Shown: piece by piece, positions 1 through 6,523 of the stretch
Layout: each line of letters begins with the position of its first letter
Numbering within the stretch: position 1 is the first letter of the stretch
Assembly (NCBI GenBank): GCA_964517075.1
Contig: CAZFAT010000160.1
Span: forward strand, 1 to 8,670
Length of the DNA stretch: 8,670 nucleotides
Direction: 5' to 3'
DNA from: CAZFAT01 sp964517075
Lineage (GTDB): Bacteria > Acidobacteriota > Vicinamibacteria > Vicinamibacterales > SCN-69-37
Position numbers and translations under genes: made by a program
Notes under the pieces: generated by a model
Seen by the model: the letters and a program-made list of their open reading frames with translations, nothing else
The model's database searches: none
Told to the model about the DNA's origin: nothing

Positions 1-2638
1 GGCGGACGTCGAAGTTCGACCGCGCCCACTCGGCCTCCGGGTTGTTGCTGTCCATCGGGAAGTTCGCGTCCCCCGCGCTCGCAAAGAACCCCGACGCGTC
101 GTCCATCGACTTGCCCAGCGTGTAGCCGGCCGAGAACGCGGCGCCGCGGTCGAGGCGCTGGTCGAGGCGAATCTCGATCGCGTTGTACGCCGAGCGGGCG
201 CGCGACTCGATGGCCAGGATGTCCGCGAAGAACGGATTCGGCCGCAGGACGAACGACGCCTGGCTCGGCGCGGGCTGGTTGATGTCGCGCGCGGCAATGA
301 GGTTGCGGCCGCGCGTGCCGATGTACGACACCTCGACGAGCCGGCGCGGCCCGAGCTGCTGCTGGACGCTGACGTTGAAATCGTGCAGAAACGCGCTCTT
401 CAGATCGCGCTGCACCGTGGTCGCGGAATCCGACAGCGGAATGGGGAAGTTGGCCGGGAACGGATCGAAGAGGGTGAGGAGGTACGGCGGATTCTGGAGC
501 GAGAAGAACGTGCCGAGGTCGAAGAAGGGCGCGTTGAAGTACAGGAACTCGTTGGGCGCGAGCGCGGCCTGATCGTACGAGATGCCATAGCCCCCGCGCA
601 CGATCGTCGAGGGCCGCGCGGCCCAGGCCGCGCCCAGCCGCGGCGCGACGTTGTTGCGATCGGGCAGGTAGCCGCCGCGCGGCATGTTGCCCACACCCAC
701 CGGCACGATCTGGCCGGTGGCCGCGTCGTAGAGCGTGACGCGATCGTCGGCGTCGACGGGCGGCGCGTTGAACTCATAGCGCAGGCCCGCCGAGAGTGTC
801 AGGACGGGGGAGACGCGCATCGTGTCCTGCGCGAACAGCGCGTAGCTGTGCGTACGGAGGTCCTGCGGGTTGTCCACGCGCGCGCCAACCGTCACCGACG
901 GCAGGCCCAGCAGCAGGTCCGCCAGCGCGTTGCCCGTGAACGCTTGGCTGGTGAACTGCAGGAGGCCACGCGCCTGCACGTCGCGGAACGCCTGCTGGCG
1001 CAGGAACCGCAGGTCGCCGCCCACTTTGATCTGGTGCGCCCCCGTCGTCCAGTGCAGCGTGTCCGAGAACTGCCACATGTTCGTGGTGCTCTCCTGCGGG
1101 TTGTTGAACTCGTGACCCAGCGGCGAAAACCCAGTGACGCTGATCAGCGACAGGCCCCAGTCGCGCGGATCCGCCGACAGCTCGGGCAGACCGACCTGCT
1201 GGTTCAGGCTCGTGCCCTGCCCCTCCTGCCGCACCGACGACGACACGCGCGTCCAGCCGATGCGCGCTTCGTTCGACATGCCGTTGCCCAACTGGTAGAT
1301 CGCCGACACGGCGAGGTTCTGCGCGCGCCGCGGCACGTCGTTGCCGTAGCCGGGCACGAGCGCGAAACTCGGACCGGCGAACGGCTCGAACAAATGGCGA
1401 TCCGAGAAGCTGAAGCGCGACGACACCGCCAGCCGATCCGTCCGGACGTCCGTCCGCACGTCGAACTGATTCACGTCGTCTTCCTGCGTGGGTGACGAGA
1501 CGAAGTTGGCGAACGGCGCGTTGCGGTTGGGCTCGGGATAGAGCGCCGCGAGGGCCCGGCCGATCGGGTTCTGCATGAACTGCGGGATCTGGTTCGAGGT
1601 GAACGGCTGCTGCGTGAAGGGATTGATGGGCGGGGTCAGCAGACTCGCCGAGAAATCGCCGTCGCGCTCGGCCATCGTCGGAACGCTGGCCACGCGCGTG
1701 ATGCCCTCGTCGAGGCGCGTACCTTCATAATCCACGAAGAAGAACACGCGATCGCGCACGACTGGGCCGCCCACCGTGGCGCCGAACTGATGGCGCGAAT
1801 ACTCCGGCGGCGGCTCGTGCTCCGGCGCGAAGAAGTTGCGCGCGTTGAATGCCGCCGTGCGCATGAAGTCGAACGCGCTCCCCGCGAACGCATTCGTGCC
1901 CGACCGGGTGACGATGCTGATCTGGGCGCCGGCGGACCGACCGAACGCGGCGTCGGGCAGGCTCGTCAGCACCTCGAACTCTCGAATGGCATCCACCGGC
2001 GGGCGCACGGCCGCGGTGTTGAGCTTCGGATCGAAGTTGAACGCGCCGTCGAGCAGGAAGGCGTTCGCGTCCTCGCGCGCGCCATGGACGTTGAACGCAA
2101 AGTCGCCACGCACCGAACCGGCCGATCCCTCGGCCGCCGGCACCGCGCCCGGCACCAGCAGCGCCAGGTCCAGGAAGTTGCGGCCATCGAGCGGCAGGTT
2201 GCTCACCTGTGCCGGCTCGAGGCGCGTCCTCAGCGACGGCGTCAGCGGGTCCAGCACCACGTCCGACGCGCGGACGATCACGACTTCGGTGACTGGACCA
2301 GTCTGCAGCACCAGCCGCACCTGGCGGGCCTGGTTCACCAGGATGACCGTCGGGTGGACGAGCTGACGGAAGCCGGTATGGCTCACTTCCACGCGATACG
2401 CGCCCGGCTCGACCGGTCGCACCACGAACCGGCCCTCGTCGTCACTCCGCGTGGAGCGGCGGGCGCCAGTCGCGTCGCGGATGACGAGCACCAGCGCGCC
2501 CGTGACGGGCTTGCTGCTCTGGTCCACCACCTCACCCTGAATACTGCCTCCCGTGCCCTGCGCGCCCACCTGCGCCGTCAGGACCGGCAGCAGGCAGAGG
2601 ACCGCACTCAGGAACGCCACCTTCATCAAACGTGTCAT
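1..2638 (-). CDS. TonB-dependent outer-membrane receptor, Oar-like, C-terminus beyond window
   Basis: This is a large beta-barrel receptor of the outer membrane, expected to take up a ligand with TonB/ExbBD energy; the ligand is unknown. Translation from the ATG at 2636-2638 stays open for 879 residues to the window edge. Residues 1-27 look like a signal peptide (MTRLMKV, hydrophobic stretch, AQVGAQ). Residues 31-120 form a carboxypeptidase-regulatory-like beta-sandwich (GSIQGEVVDQ, DDEGRFVVRPVEPGAYRVEV). The plug follows at about 135-250, with LPLDGRNFLDLALLVPG, NVHGARED, FLLDGAFN and AGAQISIVTRSGTN. After that come barrel motifs typical of Oar-like proteins: FGATVGGPVVRDRVFFFVDYEG (284-305), RNNVAPRLGAAW (661-672), VEVSYIGTRGRNL (768-780), YNAIEIRLDQR (818-828) and SNFDVR at the edge. 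Family members usually run about 1000-1150 residues, so roughly 120-270 are missing. A weak GAAGGG ribosome binding site lies 5 bases upstream. No frameshift or stop was seen. The family call is firm; the substrate is not known. Confidence 0.95.
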   Translation of the reverse strand, partial: MTRLMKVAFLSAVLCLLPVLTAQVGAQGTGGSIQGEVVDQSSKPVTGALVLVIRDATGARRSTRSDDEGRFVVRPVEPGAYRVEVSHTGFRQLVHPTVILVNQARQVRLVLQTGPVTEVVIVRASDVVLDPLTPSLRTRLEPAQVSNLPLDGRNFLDLALLVPGAVPAAEGSAGSVRGDFAFNVHGAREDANAFLLDGAFNFDPKLNTAAVRPPVDAIREFEVLTSLPDAAFGRSAGAQISIVTRSGTNAFAGSAFDFMRTAAFNARNFFAPEHEPPPEYSRHQFGATVGGPVVRDRVFFFVDYEGTRLDEGITRVASVPTMAERDGDFSASLLTPPINPFTQQPFTSNQIPQFMQNPIGRALAALYPEPNRNAPFANFVSSPTQEDDVNQFDVRTDVRTDRLAVSSRFSFSDRHLFEPFAGPSFALVPGYGNDVPRRAQNLAVSAIYQLGNGMSNEARIGWTRVSSSVRQEGQGTSLNQQVGLPELSADPRDWGLSLISVTGFSPLGHEFNNPQESTTNMWQFSDTLHWTTGAHQIKVGGDLRFLRQQAFRDVQARGLLQFTSQAFTGNALADLLLGLPSVTVGARVDNPQDLRTHSYALFAQDTMRVSPVLTLSAGLRYEFNAPPVDADDRVTLYDAATGQIVPVGVGNMPRGGYLPDRNNVAPRLGAAWAARPSTIVRGGYGISYDQAALAPNEFLYFNAPFFDLGTFFSLQNPPYLLTLFDPFPANFPIPLSDSATTVQRDLKSAFLHDFNVSVQQQLGPRRLVEVSYIGTRGRNLIAARDINQPAPSQASFVLRPNPFFADILAIESRARSAYNAIEIRLDQRLDRGAAFSAGYTLGKSMDDASGFFASAGDANFPMDSNNPEAEWARSNFDVR

Positions 2639-2811
2639 GTGCACCCTTCGAAACTCGGAGACCTTCTGGCCAGCACGTCGGGTCGCTCCAGGTCGGCCGG
2701 CTCCCTCAACTCAGGGGCAACCGGGACGAAGTCAGCCCGTCGGCCTGCCGTGGCATACGACGGAACCGTCGTGGCCGTTCCGCCCCTTGGCGCCCGTCTC
2801 TTGATTCTCCA
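2639..2811. other. Intergenic spacer upstream of the TonB receptor
   Basis: This spacer of 173 bases separates the antiporter remnant from the receptor start on the same strand. I see no convincing -10/-35 pair for the receptor and no small gene. The only structure noticed is the short inverted repeat at 2757-2772, listed separately. Confidence 0.6.
2757..2772. repeat. Short inverted repeat, possible operator or weak terminator
   Basis: The sequence is ACGACGG-AA-CCGTCGT, two perfect 7-base arms separated by two bases. It lies about 40 bases downstream of the antiporter-remnant stop and about 120 bases upstream of the receptor start. As RNA it would form a 6-base stem with a four-base loop. 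No T-run follows on the minus strand, so a Rho-independent terminator is not supported. A protein-binding site for control of the receptor is possible but unproven. Confidence 0.3.
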
Positions 2812-3570
2812 TCAACTTCGACCCGTCACGTCGTGTGTGCCTGCCGGGGGCCATCCGAGCAGCCGACAAACCGGCACCGTCAGGGCCGTCATGACGAAGG
2901 CCATGACGATGAACGTGGCGAAGAGGGCCGGCGAGAGGATGCCGAACTGGCGGCCAAGGTCGACGACGACGAGAGCAACCAGGCCGCGGGTGTTGAGGAG
3001 GACGCCAATGACGAGGGCGTCGCGCCAGGGGAAGGCCGCGACGCGGGCGGCGAGGGCGCCGGCGCCGCTCTTGCCCGCCGAGGCCGCGGCCAGGACGAGC
3101 GCCAGCGTCAGCACGCCGGCGCCGCCCAGCGCCACGAACCAGATCGGGGACCGGGACGGCAAGCGCCGATGCAGCCATGCGAGCGCCCAGCGAAGGCCGG
3201 CGAGCACCAGGACGAGATAGAGACCAATCGCGACCGCGCCGACGACGGGGTGCCCCGCGCCCCCCACGAGCGCCGCGACCACGCCCAGCAGCGTCCACGC
3301 CGCCACATCGTCGACCGCGGCGCACGCGGTGGCGACGGTGCCAAGCAGCGTCTGCTGCGCCCGCCCGTCGGCGAGCATGCGCGTCAGAACGGGAAGCGCG
3401 GTCACGGACATCGCGGTGCCGACGAAGAGGATGAAGACAAGGCGGCTGCCGGACGGACCGGCATGGATGTCGTAGAGCGTCGCGGCGAGCGCCGCGCCGA
3501 GGACGAAGGGCCCGGCGAGCCAGGCGATCGCGACGGCACACGCCGCAATGAAGAGATCGGAGGGAGCCAC
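2812..3570 (-). pseudogene. Cation/proton antiporter (CPA2, Na_H_Exchanger) remnant, 5'-truncated and internally deleted
   Basis: The frame encodes up to 252 residues of a Kef/NapA-type monovalent cation:proton antiporter of the inner membrane, counted from a possible GTG at 3568-3570. Recognisable pieces are GTAMSVTALPVLTRMLAD (51-68), the ion-site helix CAAVDDVAAW with two aspartates (D87, D88), SAGKSGAGALAARV with the late lysine (K167), and NTRGLVALVVVDLG followed by ILSPALFATF (193-220). Family proteins have 12-13 helices in about 400 residues. Here the first three helices (about 110 residues) are absent, because homology begins at a helix four equivalent only 75 bases from the divergent radical SAM gene. 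Between residues about 137 and 145 the usual block containing the TEAIG/GAFLAG and LPLFFALTGL regions is also missing, roughly 75-90 residues. No Shine-Dalgarno precedes the GTG. The frame is still open, so a recent decay or a much reduced but expressed membrane protein cannot be separated by eye. I favour a decaying gene. Confidence 0.72.
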
Positions 3571-3644
3571 GCGAGAGGAGCCGGAACAGCCGGGAGGAAC
3601 CCCCGGGAAACGATCCGCAGCGAGGACAAGTATAGTGGGACGGC
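3571..3644. promoter_or_regulatory. Divergent spacer with possible -10 element for the radical SAM gene
   Basis: This 74-base gap lies between the antiporter remnant and the plus-strand operon. TATAGT at 3631-3636 matches the -10 consensus TATAAT at five of six bases. It would place transcription start only one or two bases ahead of the ATG at 3645, giving a nearly leaderless transcript. No good TTGACA lies about 17 bases upstream. GGGA at 3637-3640 is the only ribosome-binding-like string, and its 4-base spacing is short. The promoter assignment is tentative. Confidence 0.3.
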
Positions 3645-4985
3645 ATGTCCGAAACCGACCGTCGAGGCGCCGCGGGTTTCGCTGAACCCGAGGTCGGCAG
3701 CTACTTCGTCGCGAACTACCCGCCGTTTTCGGTGTGGACCGCGGACTCCGTCGCGTGCGACGCGCGGCCCGCGCTGGCGTCGGCGCCCGGCCGGGACGTG
3801 CCGCTCGGCCTCTATCTGCACATTCCCTTCTGCCGGAAGCGCTGCCATTTCTGTTACTTCCGGGTCTACACGAACAAGAACGCGCAGCAGGTGGAGGAGT
3901 ACCTCGACCTGATCGCGCGCGAGTGGGAGCGGCTGCGGGAGCAGCCGGCGGTCGCCGGCCGCGCGCTGGATTTCGTGTACTTCGGCGGCGGGACGCCATC
4001 GTTCCTGTCCACGAAGCAGCTGCAGGGGCTGGTGGCGCGCCTGACGTCCACCACGCCCTGGACGCGGGCCGAGGAGATCACCTTCGAGTGCGAGCCGGGG
4101 ACGCTGACCGAGGCGAAGCTGAAGGTCATCCGCGACGTGGGCGTGACGCGGCTCAGCCTGGGCGTCGAGAACTTCGGCGATCGGCTGCTCGAGCTGAACG
4201 GGCGGGCGCACCGGTCGGGCGAGATCGTCCGCGCCTACGCCTACGCGCGCTCGCTCGGCTTTCCGCAGATCAACGTCGACCTGATTGCCGGGATGCTCGG
4301 CGAGACCGAGGAGAACTGGCAGTCGTGCATCGAGCAGACGCTGGCGCTCGATCCCGACAGCGTGACCATCTACCAGATGGAGCTGCCGTTCAACACGACG
4401 ATCAGCGCGGACCTGATCCAGGGCGCGGGGCAGTTCGAGGACCGCGTGGCGCCCTGGGACACGCGGCGGCGCTGGGTGCGCGAGGCGTTCGAGGCGCTCG
4501 AGGGGGCCGGCTACACGATTGGCAGCGCGTACACGGCGGTGAAGGATCCGGCGCGCACGCGGTTCGTCTACCGCGATCGGCTGTGGCAGGGCGCGGATCT
4601 CGCCGGCCTGGGCGTGGCCTCGTTCGGGCACGTGAACGGTGTGCATCTGCAGAACGTGGACACGTGGGAGGCCTACGCCGCGGCGATCGGCCGACACGAT
4701 CTGCCGCTCGGCCGCGCCTACCGGCCGACGGCCGAGGAGCGGCTCATCCGCGAGCTGGTGCTGCAGCTCAAGAAGGGCGCGATCCGGCCCGACTACTTCG
4801 CCGGCAAGTTCGGCGTGAACGTGCGCGATCGCTTCGCGGACGCGTGGCAGTCCCTCTCGGCCGACGGCTACCTCGCCGAGGCGACCGCCGGCCGTGTCGC
4901 CCTCAACCGCGAAGGGCTGCTGCGCGTCGACATGCTGCTCAGACGGTTCTTTCTGCCAGAGCACGTGAATGTGCGCTATACGTAG
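3645..4985 (+). CDS. HemN/HemW-type radical SAM enzyme (coproporphyrinogen III oxidase-like)
   Basis: This 446-residue protein is a cytoplasmic [4Fe-4S] radical SAM enzyme of the HemN superfamily. The cluster motif is IPFCRKRCHFC, with cysteines 63, 67 and 70. The SAM-binding segment FGGGTPS is at 113-119, SLGVENFGDRLLELNGRAH at 171-189 matches the family's S-GV-S-- L--- R-H region, and VDLIAGMLGET is at 211-221. A HemN_C-like tail with ERLIRELVLQLKKG starts near 365. True HemN oxidases have a fourth cysteine two residues after the third; here that position is Phe (FCYF), as in HemW, so coproporphyrinogen oxidation is not assured. The N-terminus is unusual: about 50 residues with SYFVANYPPFSVW precede the core. 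Other HemN-like enzymes are heme chaperones, heme-degrading methyltransferases or cyclopropane-forming tailoring enzymes. Position at the head of a flavoenzyme-thioesterase-MFS run favours a tailoring role over heme synthesis, which is inference. Start chosen at the only ATG close to the divergent spacer. Confidence 0.9.
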   Translation: MSETDRRGAAGFAEPEVGSYFVANYPPFSVWTADSVACDARPALASAPGRDVPLGLYLHIPFCRKRCHFCYFRVYTNKNAQQVEEYLDLIAREWERLREQPAVAGRALDFVYFGGGTPSFLSTKQLQGLVARLTSTTPWTRAEEITFECEPGTLTEAKLKVIRDVGVTRLSLGVENFGDRLLELNGRAHRSGEIVRAYAYARSLGFPQINVDLIAGMLGETEENWQSCIEQTLALDPDSVTIYQMELPFNTTISADLIQGAGQFEDRVAPWDTRRRWVREAFEALEGAGYTIGSAYTAVKDPARTRFVYRDRLWQGADLAGLGVASFGHVNGVHLQNVDTWEAYAAAIGRHDLPLGRAYRPTAEERLIRELVLQLKKGAIRPDYFAGKFGVNVRDRFADAWQSLSADGYLAEATAGRVALNREGLLRVDMLLRRFFLPEHVNVRYT

Positions 4986-4987
4986 GG

Positions 4988-5165
4988 CCAAATTGACGAC
5001 GATTGACGACTGGATCGACCATTGATCAATTGCCGATTGGAAACCTGGCCACCTTGGTCCGCCGACGGTGTGTCGCCGACACCGTGACAGCGTGCGCGCA
5101 ATCGCCAATTGGTCATTTGTCAGTCCAATCGTCAATCGTCCATCACGAAATCGTCAATGATTTGG
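4988..5165. repeat. Long imperfect inverted-repeat element in the operon spacer
   Basis: The two 42-base arms at 4998-5039 and 5099-5140 are reverse complements at 35 of 42 positions with no gap, enclosing a 59-base loop. Counting G-U pairs, 37 of 42 could pair in RNA. Outside these arms the similarity continues with gaps to a terminal CCAAAT (4988-4993) and its complement ATTTGG (5160-5165). Each arm is made of short direct units related to GATTGAC/GACGATTG. The stretch is clearly A+T-richer than the genes around it. Inside the loop CGGTGT (5066-5071) and ACACCG (5079-5084) form a second small hairpin. It sits 2 bases after one stop codon and 15 bases before the next ATG. It could be a MITE/REP-like element, a transcript-processing or attenuating hairpin, or both. 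No transposase is nearby. Confidence 0.75.
5066..5084 (+). other. Inner hairpin in the loop of the inverted-repeat element
   Basis: CGGTGT and ACACCG are perfect 6-base arms around the 7-base loop GTCGCCG, inside the 59-base loop of the larger inverted repeat. Unlike the arms it is G+C-rich. No T-run follows, so it is not a standard terminator. It may stabilise the apex of the large hairpin. Confidence 0.4.
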
Positions 5166-5180
5166 TCGAGGTTCGAGTGA

Positions 5181-6431
5181 ATGTCCACAGGTCAATATGA
5201 CGCCGTTGTCATTGGCGGGGGGCCGTCGGGATCGACGACTGCGGCGCTGCTGGCGGAGCACGGGCATCGGGTGCTGCTCGTCGAGCGCGAGACGGCGCCG
5301 CGGTACCACATTGGCGAGTCGCTCATTCCCTACACCTGGTTCACCCTGAACCGGCTCGGCGTCGTGGACTGGCTGCGCACGTCCGCGTGCCCGAAGAAGT
5401 ACAGCGTCCAGTTCGTGTCCATCACCGGCAAGGTGTCGCAGCCGTTCTACTTCTTCCAGACGATCAAGCACGAATGCGCGCAGACCTGGCAGGTCTACCG
5501 CGCGGAGTTCGACGCCATGCTGCTCGACAACGCGCGCACCAAGGGCGCGGAGGTGCGACAGCAGGTGACCGTCCGCGACGTCCTCATGGAGGGCTCGCGA
5601 GTCGTCGGCGTGCGCGCCGACACGAAGGACGGCGCGAAAGGCGAAGAAATCCGCGCCAGGGTCGTCGTCGACGCGACGGGCCGCGACTCGCTCCTGTCGC
5701 GAAAGTTTGGCTGGAAGGATCGGGACGCGGATCTGAACAAGATCGCCGTCTGGAGCTACTATAAGGGCGCGACGCGCGATCCGGGCCTCGACGAGGGCGC
5801 CACCACCGTCGCCTACGTGCCGCAGAAGGGGTGGTTCTGGTACATCCCGCTCCACGCCGACGTCGTCAGCGTCGGGGTCGTCGGCGAGCCGGGCTATCTG
5901 TATCGCGACACGCGCGACGCCGACGCGATTTTCCACCGCGAGGCCCAGGCCTGCCAGTGGATCCGCGAGCACATCAGCGTGGGCCAGCAGTGCGAGCCCG
6001 TGCGTGTGACGGGCGAGTACTCGTACCACTCGACGCAGATCGGCGGCGACGGCTTCTGCCTGGTCGGTGACGCGTTCGCCTTCCTCGACCCGCTGTTCTC
6101 GACGGGCGTGTTCCTCGCGCTCAAGAGCGGCGAGATGGCGGCCGACTCGATTCACGCCGCGCTCGCCACGGGCGACGTCTCGGCGCGCCACTTCGACGAC
6201 TACCTCACCCGGCAGCGCCACGCCGTGACGAGCTTCCGTAACCTGGTCTGCGCGTTCTACGACCTGACGTTCAGCTTCCGCGAGTTCCTGCAGGTCTATC
6301 CGCACCTGCACCCGCTCATCGTGGACACGCTCGTCGGCAACGTCTTCACCGACCTCGGCCCGCTCTACAAGGCCCTCGGCGAATACAACAGCCGCGGCGC
6401 GCGGGAGGAGATTGGGGCGACCACGGCGTAG
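5181..6431 (+). CDS. FAD-dependent oxidoreductase of the flavin-dependent halogenase / tryptophan halogenase-like family
   Basis: This 416-residue flavoprotein starts with a Rossmann FAD motif, DAVVIGGGPSGS (7-18), followed by HRVLLVERE and RYHIGESLIP (41-50), a signature shared with phenol and pyrrole halogenases. WFWYIP at 218-223 fits the halogenase motif WxWxIP. CLVGDAFAFLDPLFSTGV (293-310) is the second FAD-binding region in the CmlS-like style. K72 or K73 in CPKKYSVQF is a candidate for the conserved halogenase lysine, by position only. The family needs reduced flavin and either halogenates an activated aromatic substrate or acts as a mono-oxygenase or reductase; many homologues are not halogenases. 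GAGG at 5168-5171, 9 bases before the ATG, is a fair ribosome binding site and supports this start. The gene follows the radical SAM gene across the inverted-repeat element. The family is clear; halogenation is a hypothesis. Confidence 0.88.
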   Translation: MSTGQYDAVVIGGGPSGSTTAALLAEHGHRVLLVERETAPRYHIGESLIPYTWFTLNRLGVVDWLRTSACPKKYSVQFVSITGKVSQPFYFFQTIKHECAQTWQVYRAEFDAMLLDNARTKGAEVRQQVTVRDVLMEGSRVVGVRADTKDGAKGEEIRARVVVDATGRDSLLSRKFGWKDRDADLNKIAVWSYYKGATRDPGLDEGATTVAYVPQKGWFWYIPLHADVVSVGVVGEPGYLYRDTRDADAIFHREAQACQWIREHISVGQQCEPVRVTGEYSYHSTQIGGDGFCLVGDAFAFLDPLFSTGVFLALKSGEMAADSIHAALATGDVSARHFDDYLTRQRHAVTSFRNLVCAFYDLTFSFREFLQVYPHLHPLIVDTLVGNVFTDLGPLYKALGEYNSRGAREEIGATTA

Positions 6432-6523
6432 CGGCACAGGATACGGCAGGGCCTTGCCCGGTCCGGCCGAGGAGTATGGCTCATTCCCTCCGTGTCGGCT
6501 AGGATCTGGGCCGGCTTCCCCCC
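6432..6523. other. Short spacer between flavoenzyme and thioesterase genes
   Basis: This 92-base spacer holds a weak hairpin, GGGC-CTT-GCCC at 6449-6459, not followed by T residues. TAGGAT at 6500-6505 is a poor -10 candidate with no matching -35. The bases just before the next ATG are pyrimidine-rich (CTTCCCCCC), so there is no Shine-Dalgarno for the thioesterase. Nothing here is strong enough to claim a separate promoter or terminator. Confidence 0.35.

Noticed and set aside
383..1495. Plus-strand open frame of 370 codons opposite the TonB receptor
   Set aside because: It is an Arg/Gln/Val-rich antisense shadow in G+C-rich DNA. The minus strand here encodes an uninterrupted receptor with clear family motifs.
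1790..3220. Plus-strand open frame of 476 codons across the receptor start, spacer and antiporter remnant
   Set aside because: It is a low-complexity Arg/Ala frame that spans a gene boundary on the other strand and shows no domain motif or ribosome binding site.
3571..3999. Upstream extension of the antiporter frame into the radical SAM gene
   Set aside because: The added residues are Arg/Pro/Ser-rich with no membrane helices, so they are antisense of the radical SAM gene and not the missing antiporter N-terminus.
3402..5135. Minus-strand open frame of 577 codons opposite the radical SAM gene
   Set aside because: It is an antisense shadow: Arg/Leu/Val-rich, with no family motif. The plus strand has the cysteine cluster motif and the HemN-family segments.
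5003..5200. Plus-strand open frame of 65 codons within the inverted-repeat element
   Set aside because: It begins at a TTG with no ribosome binding site, is made of repeat-element sequence, and overlaps the real flavoenzyme start out of frame.
5154..6437. Minus-strand open frame of 427 codons opposite the flavoenzyme gene
   Set aside because: It is an antisense shadow with strongly biased composition. The plus-strand protein has complete FAD-binding and WxWxIP motifs.
6449..6459. GGGC-CTT-GCCC hairpin as a terminator after the flavoenzyme gene
   Set aside because: It is a four-base stem with a three-base loop and no T-run, too weak to call a terminator in DNA this G+C-rich.
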